The translations under genes were made by a program, and so were the position numbers. Shown piece after piece: positions 1 through 10,899 of a stretch of 64,000 nucleotides of DNA. Source of the stretch: Pseudoclavibacter chungangensis (GTDB taxonomy: Bacteria; Actinomycetota; Actinomycetes; Actinomycetales; Microbacteriaceae). The stretch's first letter is position 1. Each line of letters begins with the position of its first letter. A model generated the notes under the pieces. The model searched no databases. It had not been told where the DNA came from and was given only the letters and a program-made list of their open reading frames with translations. Where the stretch lies: the NCBI RefSeq assembly GCF_013410545.1, contig NZ_JACCFV010000001.1, positions 1,116,001 through 1,180,000 on the forward strand, written 5' to 3'.

Positions 1-56
1 ACGAGCTGCGAACGGTGCTCGGCGATCTGCTCGTCGAGCCCGTGACCGGCGGGTAA
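1..56 (+). CDS. C-terminal end of a gene cut by the window, probably threonylcarbamoyl-AMP synthase
   Basis: Only the last 17 codons (frame starting at base 3) are present, ending ...LVEPVTGG and a TAA at 54-56. The fragment is too short to identify by itself. In actinobacteria the gene just upstream of the WecA-type transferase and atp operon is usually sua5/ywlC, which makes the threonylcarbamoyl-adenylate used for the t6A37 tRNA modification. The call therefore rests on synteny. Only 3 nt separate this stop from the next start, so the two genes are likely co-transcribed. Confidence 0.4.
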   Translation, partial: ELRTVLGDLLVEPVTGG

Positions 57-59
57 GTC

Positions 60-1625
60 GTGCGCTACTACGCCATCCTCATCGTGGTGACCGCGGTCGC
101 CACGTGCCTGCTGTGCTGGGGCGTCTATCGGCTCGCCATGAGGCACCGGTGGTACCCGGCGGTGCGCGAGCGGGACGTGCACGCGACGCCCAAGCCGAGG
201 CTCGGCGGCATCGCGATGTACATCGGGTTCCTGGGTTCGCTCGCACTCGGGTCCTACTTCCCCCACCTCGGGCTCGTGTACGCCGACCCCGGCAGGATCT
301 GGGCGATCGTCGGTGCGGCGACGCTCATCGTCGGCATCGGCGTGCTCGACGACGTCGTCGATCTCGACTGGATGACGAAGCTCGCGGGGCAGATCGCCGC
401 CGCGTTCCTCCTCGCGTGGCAGGGCGTCGCGATCACGTCGTTGCCGATCGGTGGCCTGACGGTCGGCTCGCAGTGGATGTCGCTCGTCATCACGGTGCTC
501 GCGATGGTGCTCGTCATGAACGCGGTGAACTTCATCGACGGTCTCGACGGACTCGTCGCGGGCGTCGCGATCATCGCGAACGGCGTGTTCCTCGTGTACA
601 GCTACCTGCTGAGCGAGTTCGCCGGACAGACGGGGCGGTTCACGCTCGCGGCCCTCCTCTCGGCCGTCGTCGTGGGCATCTGCCTCGGCTTCCTGCCCTG
701 GAACTGGAACCCGTCGAAGATGTTCATGGGGGACGGGGGAGCGTTGCTCGTCGGGCTCCTCATGGCGACGAGCGCGATCTCCGTCACGGGCGACGTCGAC
801 CCGCGCACGATCCGCACGGCCCAGCTGCTGCCGGCGTTCGTCCCCCTCATCATCCCCTTCGCGGTGCTCGTCGTCCCGCTCCTCGATTTCTCGATGGCCG
901 TCATCCGGCGGATGCTCGCGGGCAAGTCGCCGTTCACGGCAGACCGCAAGCACCTGCACCACCGTCTGCTCGACATGGGGCACTCCCAGCGGCAGGCCGT
1001 CCTGGTCTTCTACGCGTGGTCCGCGGTCGTGTCCATCGGTGCCCTGCTGCCGTTCGTCGTCGCACAGGCGTGGGTGCCGTTCGCGTTCGTGATCGTGGGT
1101 GGCATCGTCTGCACGGTCGTCACGCTCTCGCCGATCTCGCAGCGGAAGCTCGCCGAGAAGCGCGCGCAGCGCACCGTCTCGACGGTCGACGACACGCACG
1201 ATCCGCTCGACCAGCTCGGGCAGGAACACGCCGACGCGCAGCGTCGGGTCGTGACGGCTCGAGCGGGCCACGGTACCGGGCTCACGGGATCCTCGCGCGC
1301 CGAGGCCGAACCCGTCACGGGGACGGCCGTCGGTGCCCACACCGGCGCCGACACGCGTGCCGAGACAGATACGCGAGCCGAGGCCGACACCGATGTCGAC
1401 GAGCCCGCCGCCGAGCCGTGTCGCGACGAGCCGGCGTCGGCCGCCGATGGCCGGATCGAAGCGGCCGACGAGGTCACCGTCGCCGACGAAACGGACGACG
1501 TGCCCGGTCGACGGGACCCGAACGCCGCCGACGACGAGAACCACGACGGCGCGGCGGCCACACGGCGTGGCCGCGCCCGCACCCCCGAGACCGCCCACCG
1601 CGACGAACCCGAGGAATCCAGATGA
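60..1625 (+). CDS. wecA: MraY/WecA/TagO-family undecaprenyl-phosphate sugar-1-phosphate transferase
   Basis: Predicted polytopic membrane enzyme that transfers a HexNAc-1-phosphate from a UDP-sugar to undecaprenyl phosphate, the first step of a cell-wall polymer. Family motifs are visible: LDDVVDLDW (about 96-104), NFIDGLDGL (157-165), MGDGGA (223-228) and the histidine motif HLHHRLL (298-304), set among about ten hydrophobic segments. GTG start 3 nt after the preceding stop. The stop overlaps the atpI start (ATGA), so the gene is coupled to the ATP synthase operon, a common actinobacterial arrangement. Odd: after the last membrane span (about residue 365) there is a tail of some 150 residues, hydrophilic, acidic and Ala/Asp/Glu/Thr-rich, absent from ordinary WecA/TagO. 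Substrate specificity (GlcNAc versus other) cannot be read from sequence. Confidence 0.88.
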   Translation: MRYYAILIVVTAVATCLLCWGVYRLAMRHRWYPAVRERDVHATPKPRLGGIAMYIGFLGSLALGSYFPHLGLVYADPGRIWAIVGAATLIVGIGVLDDVVDLDWMTKLAGQIAAAFLLAWQGVAITSLPIGGLTVGSQWMSLVITVLAMVLVMNAVNFIDGLDGLVAGVAIIANGVFLVYSYLLSEFAGQTGRFTLAALLSAVVVGICLGFLPWNWNPSKMFMGDGGALLVGLLMATSAISVTGDVDPRTIRTAQLLPAFVPLIIPFAVLVVPLLDFSMAVIRRMLAGKSPFTADRKHLHHRLLDMGHSQRQAVLVFYAWSAVVSIGALLPFVVAQAWVPFAFVIVGGIVCTVVTLSPISQRKLAEKRAQRTVSTVDDTHDPLDQLGQEHADAQRRVVTARAGHGTGLTGSSRAEAEPVTGTAVGAHTGADTRAETDTRAEADTDVDEPAAEPCRDEPASAADGRIEAADEVTVADETDDVPGRRDPNAADDENHDGAAATRRGRARTPETAHRDEPEESR

Positions 1626-2071
1626 GTACCGCCCAGACCCCGACCTCCGTCCCCGTCTTCCGCCGCGTGCTCACGTGGTCCGCCGTCGTCGCCGCGGGCG
1701 TCGCCGTGATCGGCGGTGCGGTCGGCTTCGTCGTGGCGGGCTTCGACGGCATGCTGTCGGCACTTGTCGGGGCCGGGATGACGCTCCTGTTCGCCGCGAT
1801 CACGGTCGTCTCGCTCCTGCTCGCCGCGCACCTCGACAACATCTTCTTCATGGCCGTCGTGCTCGGCGCGTGGCTGCTGAAGTTCGTGCTGTTCCTCGGC
1901 ATCATGCTCGCCGTCAAGGACGCCGCGTTCGTGCACCAGTGGACGCTGTGGGGCTCGCTCGTCGCCGCCGTCGTCGGAACGCTCGTGGTCGACGTCGTGT
2001 GCGTCGTCCGCGCCCGCATCCCGAACACGGGGGACGTCGACCTCACCCCTCGCGGGGAGCGCGAGGACTGA
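1622..2071 (+). CDS. atpI: ATP synthase-associated membrane protein (AtpI-like)
   Basis: Small 149-residue protein with about four hydrophobic segments (roughly 14-37, 41-66, 71-92 and 101-125) and a charged C-terminus. It matches the position and topology of the poorly conserved AtpI protein that precedes atpB in many bacteria, where it is thought to help c-ring assembly. The ATG overlaps the TGA of the upstream transferase. It has no catalytic motif. The name rests mainly on context; sequence conservation in this family is low. Confidence 0.7.
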   Translation: MSTAQTPTSVPVFRRVLTWSAVVAAGVAVIGGAVGFVVAGFDGMLSALVGAGMTLLFAAITVVSLLLAAHLDNIFFMAVVLGAWLLKFVLFLGIMLAVKDAAFVHQWTLWGSLVAAVVGTLVVDVVCVVRARIPNTGDVDLTPRGERED

Positions 2072-2099
2072 ACCTTCGGGGGGAGTTCGCGCTCACGAA

Positions 2100-2203
2100 C
2101 CTTGGGATTTCTTGATAAGCTTGTCCCCGGCCGGGGTTGGTCGACATTCTGTGTCGCGCCCCGCTTGCCCTGATTCACACCGCGAGGATCGCGTGCGATC
2201 GTC
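2100..2203 (+). promoter_or_regulatory. Intergenic leader and candidate promoter of atpBEFHAGDC
   Basis: The 132-nt gap between atpI and atpB contains an AT-rich patch unusual for this genome, with overlapping -10-like words GATAAG/TAAGCT at 2114-2121 and TTG-containing bases about 14-18 nt upstream. This fits an internal promoter that would raise transcription of the structural ATP synthase genes above that of wecA-atpI. The -35 is not clear, so this is an inference. Confidence 0.35.
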
Positions 2204-3052
2204 GTGCCCACGACAGGAGACGTCACTCTGTACGCTTCAGCCCTGAATCTTCCGGTTTTCATCGCTGCTGCTGAGGACGACGGAACGTTCCACCCGCCGT
2301 CGCTCGATCACGAGTTCAACCTCCCGGGCATCCTGTTCGACGGCACGCCGTTCGAGCTCAACCGCATCCTCCTGGTCCGCCTCCTCGCGATCGCCGTCAT
2401 GGTCTTCCTCTTCTGGCTCGCGCTGCGCAAGCCGACGGTCGTCCCCGGCAAGGGCCAGTCCATCGCGGAGCTCGCGCTCGGTTTCGTGAAGGACCAGATC
2501 GCGGACGGCGTCCTCGGTGAGAAGCTCGGCCGCAAGTACCTGCCGCTGCTCGCGGCCATGTTCTTCGGCATCTTCGCGATGAACATCACGGGCATCATCC
2601 CGGGCCTCAACATCGCGGGCACGTCGCTCATCGGAATGCCGATCGTGCTCGCGGTCGTCGCGTACATCGCGTTCATCTACGCGGGCTTCAAGGAGGCCGG
2701 TGCGTGGACGTTCTTCCGCAACGCACTCTTCCCGCCCGGTGTGCCCGTGTACATGTACATCCTGCTCACGCCCATCGAGTTCGTGAACATCTTCGTCGTG
2801 CGGCCCGTCTCGCTCGCCCTTCGTCTGTTCCTCAACATGATGGTCGGCCACCTCCTGCTCGTGCTCTGCTACGGCGCGACCTGGTTCTTCGTCATCACCC
2901 TCGGTGGCGCGGACGCCCTCTTCGGCATCCCGACCCTGCTCGGTGGCTTCGTCATGACGCTCGTCGAGATGCTCGCCTCGATCCTGCAGGCCTTCGTCTT
3001 CACGCTCCTGACGGCCGTCTTCATCCAGCAGGCCGCCGCCAAGTCCCACTGA
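2204..3052 (+). CDS. atpB: F1Fo ATP synthase subunit a
   Basis: Stator channel protein of the Fo sector; with the c-ring it forms the proton half-channels. It has about six hydrophobic segments and the hallmark SLALRLFLNMMVGH segment (about residues 202-215) carrying the essential arginine. The coordinates use the first in-frame GTG (2204). However, the only good Shine-Dalgarno (AGGAGA, 2215-2220) lies downstream of that GTG and 7 nt before an in-frame CTG at 2228, which would give a protein starting (M)YASALNLP. A CTG start is rare but better supported by ribosome-binding sequence here. Followed by atpE in the conserved order. Confidence 0.95.
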   Translation: MPTTGDVTLYASALNLPVFIAAAEDDGTFHPPSLDHEFNLPGILFDGTPFELNRILLVRLLAIAVMVFLFWLALRKPTVVPGKGQSIAELALGFVKDQIADGVLGEKLGRKYLPLLAAMFFGIFAMNITGIIPGLNIAGTSLIGMPIVLAVVAYIAFIYAGFKEAGAWTFFRNALFPPGVPVYMYILLTPIEFVNIFVVRPVSLALRLFLNMMVGHLLLVLCYGATWFFVITLGGADALFGIPTLLGGFVMTLVEMLASILQAFVFTLLTAVFIQQAAAKSH

Positions 3053-3343
<291 letters not shown>

Positions 3344-3354
3344 GGCGGCGAGAG

Positions 3355-3906
3355 ATGATCAGCATCGCAGCAGAGGAAGGGGCATCGGGCTTCAACGTCC
3401 TGTTCCCCGCCGTCTACGACATCGTCTGGTCGCTCGTCGTCTTCGTCGTCATCGGTCTCTTCTTCTGGAAGTTCGTGATCCCCCAGTTCCGCAAGGTGCT
3501 GGACCAGCGCGAAGAACAGATCGAGGGCGGGATCCGGAAGGCCGAGCAGGCCCAGAAGGAAGCCGCCTCGAACAAGGCCGAGCACGAGGAGCTCCTCAAG
3601 AGCGCTCGCGTCGAGGCCGCGGAGATCCGTGACCAGGCGCGTGCCGAGGCCGAGCAGATCCGCGCCGAGAAGAAGGCCGAGCTCCAGGCGGAGCTCGACC
3701 GTCAGACCGCCGCGGCGAAGGCCCAGATCGAAGCCGAGCGGCAGGCGGCCATCGTGTCGCTCCGCTCGGAGGTCGGATCGCTCGCGGTCGACCTCGCCTC
3801 GCGCGTCGTCGGTGAGAGCCTCACGAATGACCAGCGTTCCACGGCACTCGTCGACCGCTTCCTGGCCGACCTCGACTCCGCACCCGCGGCGGGGACGCAG
3901 AACTGA
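3355..3906 (+). CDS. atpF: F1Fo ATP synthase subunit b
   Basis: Peripheral stalk subunit of 183 residues: one N-terminal membrane helix (about 23-43, IVWSLVVFVVIGLFFWKFV) followed by a long charged helix rich in A, E, K, R and Q that dimerises and reaches F1. ATG start 11 nt after the atpE stop, with a GGGCGGCGAGAG purine stretch upstream. The stop codon overlaps the atpH start (TGATG), indicating translational coupling. Confidence 0.95.
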   Translation: MISIAAEEGASGFNVLFPAVYDIVWSLVVFVVIGLFFWKFVIPQFRKVLDQREEQIEGGIRKAEQAQKEAASNKAEHEELLKSARVEAAEIRDQARAEAEQIRAEKKAELQAELDRQTAAAKAQIEAERQAAIVSLRSEVGSLAVDLASRVVGESLTNDQRSTALVDRFLADLDSAPAAGTQN

Positions 3907-4697
3907 TGGGCAGCGCGACCACGCAGGCGCTCACCACCGTGAAGCGCGAGATCGACCGCACGACGGGCGGCACGCTCGCGGCCGCGCGTCAGTTGTTCGA
4001 CGCCGTCGACGCGATCAACGCGACGCCCGCGTTGCGGGGCGAGCTCTCGCACGCGGGCATCTCGGCCGAGCAGCGTCGGGCGCTCGTGCAGCGCCTGTTC
4101 GCCGACCGCGTCGCGCCCCAGGTCGCAACGATCCTCACGGCAGCGGCCGGTGAGCGCTGGTCGAACGAGCGAGAGTTCTCGGTCGGACTCCAAGAGATCG
4201 GCGTCCGCGCCGTCGCTCACTTCACCGCACCGAACGAGCGTCTCGGTCAGGAGCTGCAGGAGTTCCTGCAGGTCGTGACCGCGAACCCCGAACTCGAGCT
4301 CAGCCTCGGTTCGAGGCTCGGGTCGTCGGACGCGAAGGCCGCGCTCGTGCGTCGCCTGTTCGGGGGGCGCCTCTCGGACGCCGCGATCACGATCCTCGAG
4401 CACCTCGTCGCGCACCCGGGCGGACGTCGCGTGCGTCGACTGGTCGACTGGGCGACGGCGATCGTCGCCGACCAGGCGGACCGCCAGGTCGCGACCGTCC
4501 AGGTCGCGAAGCCGCTCGCGAGCGAGCAGCTGCGCAAGCTGCAGCTCGGCCTCCGCAAGCGCTTCGGCCGGCCCGTCGCGATCAACCAGGTCGTCGACCC
4601 CGCGATCATCGGTGGGCTGCGCGTGCAGCTCGGCGACGACGTGATCGACGACTCGATCCAGGCGAAGCTCAGCCACCTCCGTCGCCAATTCGCGTAG
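3906..4697 (+). CDS. atpH: F1Fo ATP synthase subunit delta
   Basis: Stalk subunit linking the b dimer to the top of F1. At 263 residues it is longer than the proteobacterial form (about 180) but normal for actinobacteria, whose delta carries an N-terminal extension. The C-terminal part around [20 protein letters not shown] (about 236-255) is the conserved delta/OSCP signature. The start ATG overlaps the atpF stop. Confidence 0.94.
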   Translation: MGSATTQALTTVKREIDRTTGGTLAAARQLFDAVDAINATPALRGELSHAGISAEQRRALVQRLFADRVAPQVATILTAAAGERWSNEREFSVGLQEIGVRAVAHFTAPNERLGQELQEFLQVVTANPELELSLGSRLGSSDAKAALVRRLFGGRLSDAAITILEHLVAHPGGRRVRRLVDWATAIVADQADRQVATVQVAKPLASEQLRKLQLGLRKRFGRPVAINQVVDPAIIGGLRVQLGDDVIDDSIQAKLSHLRRQFA

Positions 4698-4747
4698 CCG
4701 CGCGATCAGATTCTCCGGGGTTCGGCCCCGCACACTTAGGGAAGAAC

Positions 4748-6388
4748 ATGTCAGAACTCACGATCAACCCGGATGAGATCCGCGACGCGCTCCGCGACTT
4801 CGCCGGCTCCTACCGTCCGCAGGGTGCGACCGAGAACGAGGTCGGCACGGTCATCGACGCGGCGGACGGCATCGCGCACGTCGAGGGGCTGCCCGGCGTC
4901 ATGGCGAACGAGCTCATCACGTTCGCCGACGGCACGCAGGGTCTCGCGCAGAACCTCGGCGAGAACGAGATCGGTGTCGTCGTCCTCGGTGAATTCACCG
5001 GGATCGTCGAGGGCATGGAGGTGCGCCGCACGGGTGAGGTGCTCTCCGTCCCCGTCGGCGAGGGCTACCTCGGCCGCGTCGTGAACGCGCTCGGTGAGCC
5101 GATCGACGGCCTCGGCGACGTCGAGACCGAGTCGCGTCGTGCGCTCGAGCTGCAGGCGCCCGGCGTCATGCAGCGCAAGAGCGTCCACGAGCCGCTCGAG
5201 ACCGGCATCAAGGCGATCGACGCGATGATCCCCGTCGGCCGCGGCCAGCGTCAGCTCATCATCGGTGACCGCCAGACCGGGAAGACGGCGATCGCGATCG
5301 ACGCGATCATCAACCAGAAGGCGAACTGGGAGTCGGGAGACGCCACGAAGCAGGTGCGCTGCATCTACGTCGCCATCGGCCAGAAGGGCTCGACGATCGC
5401 CTCCGTCAAGGGTGCGCTCGAGGACGCCGGTGCCATGGAGTACACGACGATCGTCGCGTCGCCGGCCTCCGACCCCGCGGGCTTCAAGTACCTCGCCCCC
5501 TACACCGGTTCGGCCATCGGCCAGCACTGGATGTACCAGGGCAAGCACGTCCTCATCATCTTCGACGACCTCTCGAAGCAGGCCGAGGCGTACCGTGCCG
5601 TGTCGCTCCTGCTGCGCCGTCCCCCGGGACGCGAGGCGTACCCCGGTGACGTCTTCTACCTGCACTCGCGCCTCCTCGAGCGTTGCGCGAAGCTGAGCGA
5701 CGAGCTCGGTGCCGGTTCGATGACGGGTCTTCCGATCATCGAGACGAAGGCGAACGACGTGTCGGCCTACATCCCGACGAACGTCATTTCGATCACCGAC
5801 GGCCAGATCTTCCTGCAGTCCGACCTCTTCAACGCGAACCAGCGTCCCGCGGTCGACGTGGGTATCTCGGTCTCGCGAGTCGGTGGCGACGCGCAGCAGA
5901 AGCACATCAAGAAGGTGTCGGGAACGCTCAAGCTCGAGCTCGCCCAGTACCGCTCGCTGCAGGCGTTCGCGATGTTCGCCTCCGACCTCGACGCGGCCAG
6001 CCGCCGTCAGCTCGAGCGCGGTGCGCGTCTCACCGAGCTCCTCAAGCAGCCGCAGTACTCGCCGCACCCCATCGAGGAGCAGGTCGTCTCGATCTGGGCC
6101 GGCACGAACGGCAAGCTCGACGAGGTCGCGGTGGAGGACGTGCTGCGCTTCGAGTCGGAGCTCATGGACTACCTGAACCGCAACTCCGACGTGCTCGAGC
6201 GGCTGCGCACCTCGGGCAAGCTCGAGGACGACACGCTCGCCGACATGGAGAAGGCGGTCGACGCGTTCGCCAAGACCTTCCAGCCCGGTGAGGGGAAGCC
6301 GCTCGACGCGATCGGCTCCGAAGAGTTCGAGGCGGCCGACGAGGCCGACGTGAACCAGGAGAAGATCGTCCGGGGCAAGCGCTCCTAG
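4748..6388 (+). CDS. atpA: F1Fo ATP synthase subunit alpha
   Basis: Non-catalytic nucleotide-binding subunit, 546 residues. The P-loop GDRQTGKT lies at about 173-180, and the arginine-finger region [10 protein letters not shown] is near 375-384. The ATG follows GGGAAGA at 4739-4745. Fifty nucleotides separate it from atpH, in the standard order. The length is full and no motif is missing. Confidence 0.97.
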   Translation: MSELTINPDEIRDALRDFAGSYRPQGATENEVGTVIDAADGIAHVEGLPGVMANELITFADGTQGLAQNLGENEIGVVVLGEFTGIVEGMEVRRTGEVLSVPVGEGYLGRVVNALGEPIDGLGDVETESRRALELQAPGVMQRKSVHEPLETGIKAIDAMIPVGRGQRQLIIGDRQTGKTAIAIDAIINQKANWESGDATKQVRCIYVAIGQKGSTIASVKGALEDAGAMEYTTIVASPASDPAGFKYLAPYTGSAIGQHWMYQGKHVLIIFDDLSKQAEAYRAVSLLLRRPPGREAYPGDVFYLHSRLLERCAKLSDELGAGSMTGLPIIETKANDVSAYIPTNVISITDGQIFLQSDLFNANQRPAVDVGISVSRVGGDAQQKHIKKVSGTLKLELAQYRSLQAFAMFASDLDAASRRQLERGARLTELLKQPQYSPHPIEEQVVSIWAGTNGKLDEVAVEDVLRFESELMDYLNRNSDVLERLRTSGKLEDDTLADMEKAVDAFAKTFQPGEGKPLDAIGSEEFEAADEADVNQEKIVRGKRS

Positions 6389-6414
6389 CGCGAGCCAGGA
6401 GCGACAGGAGAACC

Positions 6415-8812
<2,398 letters not shown>

Positions 8813-8814
8813 TC

Positions 8815-9093
8815 ATGGCGGGACGCGCGAACCTCACCGTCAGTGTCGTGTCGGCCGTCGCCCAGGTCTGGGAGGGCGAGGCCAAGCAGGTCGTCGCCCG
8901 CACCAGCGAGGGCGAGATCGGCGTCCTGCCCGGCCACGAACCCGTTCTCGCCGTGCTCGGTGAGGGCGAGGTGCGTGTGACGACCGTCGACGGCGAGCTC
9001 GTGCGTGCACGGGCCGACGAGGGATTCCTGTCCGTCAACAACGACGTCGTCACGATCGTCGCGCGCGAGGCCGCGCTCTCGAGCGAGGCGTGA
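8815..9093 (+). CDS. atpC: F1Fo ATP synthase subunit epsilon, short form
   Basis: Rotor subunit of 92 residues with the N-terminal beta-sandwich pattern (EGEIGVLPGHEPVLAVLGEGEV). It ends soon after the sandwich (EAALSSEA), so the C-terminal helical hairpin that in E. coli and Bacillus epsilon (about 130-139 residues) can inhibit ATP hydrolysis is essentially missing. Short epsilon subunits are known from several actinobacteria. The stop overlaps the yaaA start (GTGA). Confidence 0.93.
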   Translation: MAGRANLTVSVVSAVAQVWEGEAKQVVARTSEGEIGVLPGHEPVLAVLGEGEVRVTTVDGELVRARADEGFLSVNNDVVTIVAREAALSSEA

Positions 9094-9884
9094 CCGCCCG
9101 TCTGCTGCTGCTGTTGCCGCCGTCCGAAACCAAACGGGACGGCGGCAACGCTGCGTCCGGGCCGTCGCTCGTCGACGCACCGGCGGACGGGACGGCGCTC
9201 TCGTGGCCGCAACTCGACGGAGTCCGAGCTGGTGTCGTCGACGATCTGGTGGCGCTTTCGGCCGACCCCGCGGCCGCGGCCGCGGCGCTCAAGATCTCGG
9301 CGCGGCTCGCGGAGTCGGAGCTCGAACGCAACCGGTCGATCCGTTCCGCTCCGCGGCTCGCCGCGGTCGACCGGTACACGGGCGTGCTGTTCGACGCCCT
9401 CGACGCGGGGTCACTCGGGCGCGACGCGCGAGCGTGGCTCGAGGGGCACGTGGCCGTGCAGTCGGCGTGCTTCGGGCTCGTCGGGGTGGGGGAGGGCATC
9501 CCCGCCTACCGTCTCTCGGCGGGATCGAGGCTCCCCGGGGCCACGCTGCGGCAGCGCTGGGCGGCAGCCTGCCGGACGATCCTGGCGGATCATGACGGTC
9601 TCGTCGTCGACCTCCGGTCGAAGGGGTACGCAGCTCTCGGTCCGCTTCCCGCGTCGGCTGTCGTCCCCGATGTCGTCACTCGCGAACCGAACGGCACGAC
9701 ACGTGCCCTCGGGCACTTCAACAAGCACGGCAAGGGCGCGTTCGTCCGCGCGCTCGCCGAGCGTCTCGCGACGTCGGGTGACGAACCGACGACGGCGGCG
9801 GGGCTCGTGGCCGCCGCCGCGGCGGCGGGATTCGAGCTCGAGGTCGACGGGGCCGTGAGCCGTCTCGTCCTGCCCGCGCCGTGA
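9090..9884 (+). CDS. yaaA: YaaA/DUF328 (UPF0246) family protein
   Basis: The 264-residue protein begins MTARLLLLLPPSETK, the characteristic LPPSE(G/T)K start of the YaaA family; a second signature is DLRSKGYAALGP (about 171-182). E. coli YaaA limits free iron and DNA damage during peroxide stress; its biochemistry is not settled. The GTG start overlaps the atpC stop by four bases, so it is translated as the last gene of the ATP synthase operon. That is context only and does not prove a link to respiration. Confidence 0.85.
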   Translation: MTARLLLLLPPSETKRDGGNAASGPSLVDAPADGTALSWPQLDGVRAGVVDDLVALSADPAAAAAALKISARLAESELERNRSIRSAPRLAAVDRYTGVLFDALDAGSLGRDARAWLEGHVAVQSACFGLVGVGEGIPAYRLSAGSRLPGATLRQRWAAACRTILADHDGLVVDLRSKGYAALGPLPASAVVPDVVTREPNGTTRALGHFNKHGKGAFVRALAERLATSGDEPTTAAGLVAAAAAAGFELEVDGAVSRLVLPAP

Positions 9885-10057
9885 CGAGCCGACGCTGATC
9901 TGCGACTCACGCGTCAGGGCGCATCCTCCGCTCGGCGGACATCTCCCGGCGACGCTACCGATGGGCGAGTGCCGTCCCGTAGCATGAACTGGTCCGAGGC
10001 AGCCGAGACGTGATGACGCCCATCGGACCTCCCCACCTGAAAGAGGAAGAAAGTACC
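9885..10057 (+). promoter_or_regulatory. Intergenic region with promoter of the DUF5684 gene
   Basis: This 173-nt gap holds a good -10 box TAGCAT (9978-9983), giving a 5' leader of about 70 nt that ends in a strong AGAGGAAGA Shine-Dalgarno (10042-10050). I see no stable terminator after yaaA and no recognisable riboswitch. Confidence 0.5.
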
Positions 10058-10798
10058 GTGCACCTCATGTACAACGACTATGGCACCAGTGGTGCGGCAG
10101 TGGGATTCTCGATCGTCGGGTTCCTGCTCTATCTCGTCTTCCTCGCCGCCATCTATGCGCTCTTCGCGTTCCCGCTCATGAAGATCTTCCAGAAGATGGG
10201 CATCGACGGCTGGAAGGCGTGGGTCCCGATCGTCAACACGTGGACCCTGCTCGAGGCGGGCGGCCAGCACGGCTGGTGGCAGTTCGTCCCGTTCGCGAAC
10301 ATCGTCTTCCTGGTCCTCGCTGTGCTGAAGATCCAGGAGGGCTTCGGCAAGGAGACCTGGTGGATCGTCATCTACCTGCTCTTCCCCATCATCTGGGTCT
10401 TCATCCTGGCGTTCGACGGCTCGCAGTGGCGCGGTGCGCCGGCGGGTGCGGTCACGGCTGGTTACGGTCAGCAGCCGCAGCCCTACGGGCAGCAGGCGTA
10501 CGGCCAGCAGCAGGCCGCGCCGCAGGCCTACGGTCAGCAGCCGTACGGCCAGCAGGCCGCGCCGAAGCAGTACGGCCAGCAGCAGGCCGCACCGCAGCAG
10601 TACGGCCAGCAGCAGGCGGCACCGCAGCAGTACGGGCAGCGCCCCGCACAGCCGCAGCAGCCGCAGCAGTACGGCCAGCAGCAGTACGGGCAGCAGCCGC
10701 AGCAGGGCTACGGCCAGCAGCAGCCGCAGCAGGGCTACGGGCAGCAGCCCCAGCCGGGCTACGGGCAGCAGCCTCCGCAGGGGTACGGCCAGCGCTGA
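10058..10798 (+). CDS. DUF5684-type membrane protein with C-terminal YGQQ repeats
   Basis: 246 residues. The N-terminal 125 residues contain about four hydrophobic segments and the pattern [19 protein letters not shown]...[12 protein letters not shown]...FGKE, which I recognise as DUF5684, a family of unknown function. The remaining 115 residues are almost entirely Q, Y, G, P and A, with 14 YGQ(Q/R) motifs, and should be intrinsically disordered. The GTG at 10058 is chosen because AGAGGAAGA lies 7 nt upstream; an ATG at 10067 is the alternative, and an ATG at 10010 lacks a ribosome-binding site. Two other membrane proteins in this window have similar tails. Function unknown. Confidence 0.8.
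   Translation: MHLMYNDYGTSGAAVGFSIVGFLLYLVFLAAIYALFAFPLMKIFQKMGIDGWKAWVPIVNTWTLLEAGGQHGWWQFVPFANIVFLVLAVLKIQEGFGKETWWIVIYLLFPIIWVFILAFDGSQWRGAPAGAVTAGYGQQPQPYGQQAYGQQQAAPQAYGQQPYGQQAAPKQYGQQQAAPQQYGQQQAAPQQYGQRPAQPQQPQQYGQQQYGQQPQQGYGQQQPQQGYGQQPQPGYGQQPPQGYGQR
10480..10796 (+). repeat. Coding tandem YGQQ repeats (DUF5684 tail)
   Basis: Degenerate repeats of 12-30 bp built on the words tacggtcagcag, tacggccagcag and tacgggcagcag encode YGQQ. Period and spacing vary, unlike the near-perfect 18-bp array at 41444. In-frame slippage could change the tail length. Confidence 0.8.
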
Positions 10799-10850
10799 TC
10801 GACCCCGGCCGCGTCGTCCACAGGCGACGCCGGCCGCGTCCTCCACAACC

Positions 10851-10886
10851 GAGGCGGCCACGACCCGAACGGGTCGTGGCCGCCTC
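10851..10886 (+). terminator. Intrinsic terminator after the DUF5684 gene
   Basis: Perfect 16-bp stem (10851-10866 with 10871-10886) and GAAC loop. There is no U-tract, as usual in this window. The right arm ends one base before the -10 box of the next gene. An 18-nt direct repeat with one mismatch (10805-10822 and 10830-10847) lies upstream of the hairpin. Confidence 0.75.
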
Positions 10887-10887
10887 G

Positions 10888-10893
10888 TAGATT
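10888..10893 (+). promoter_or_regulatory. -10 box TAGATT of the DUF4192 gene (leaderless)
   Basis: TAGATT ends 6 nt before the ATG at 10900, which places the predicted transcription start at the start codon. There is no Shine-Dalgarno between them. Confidence 0.6.
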
Positions 10894-10899
10894 CCGGGC

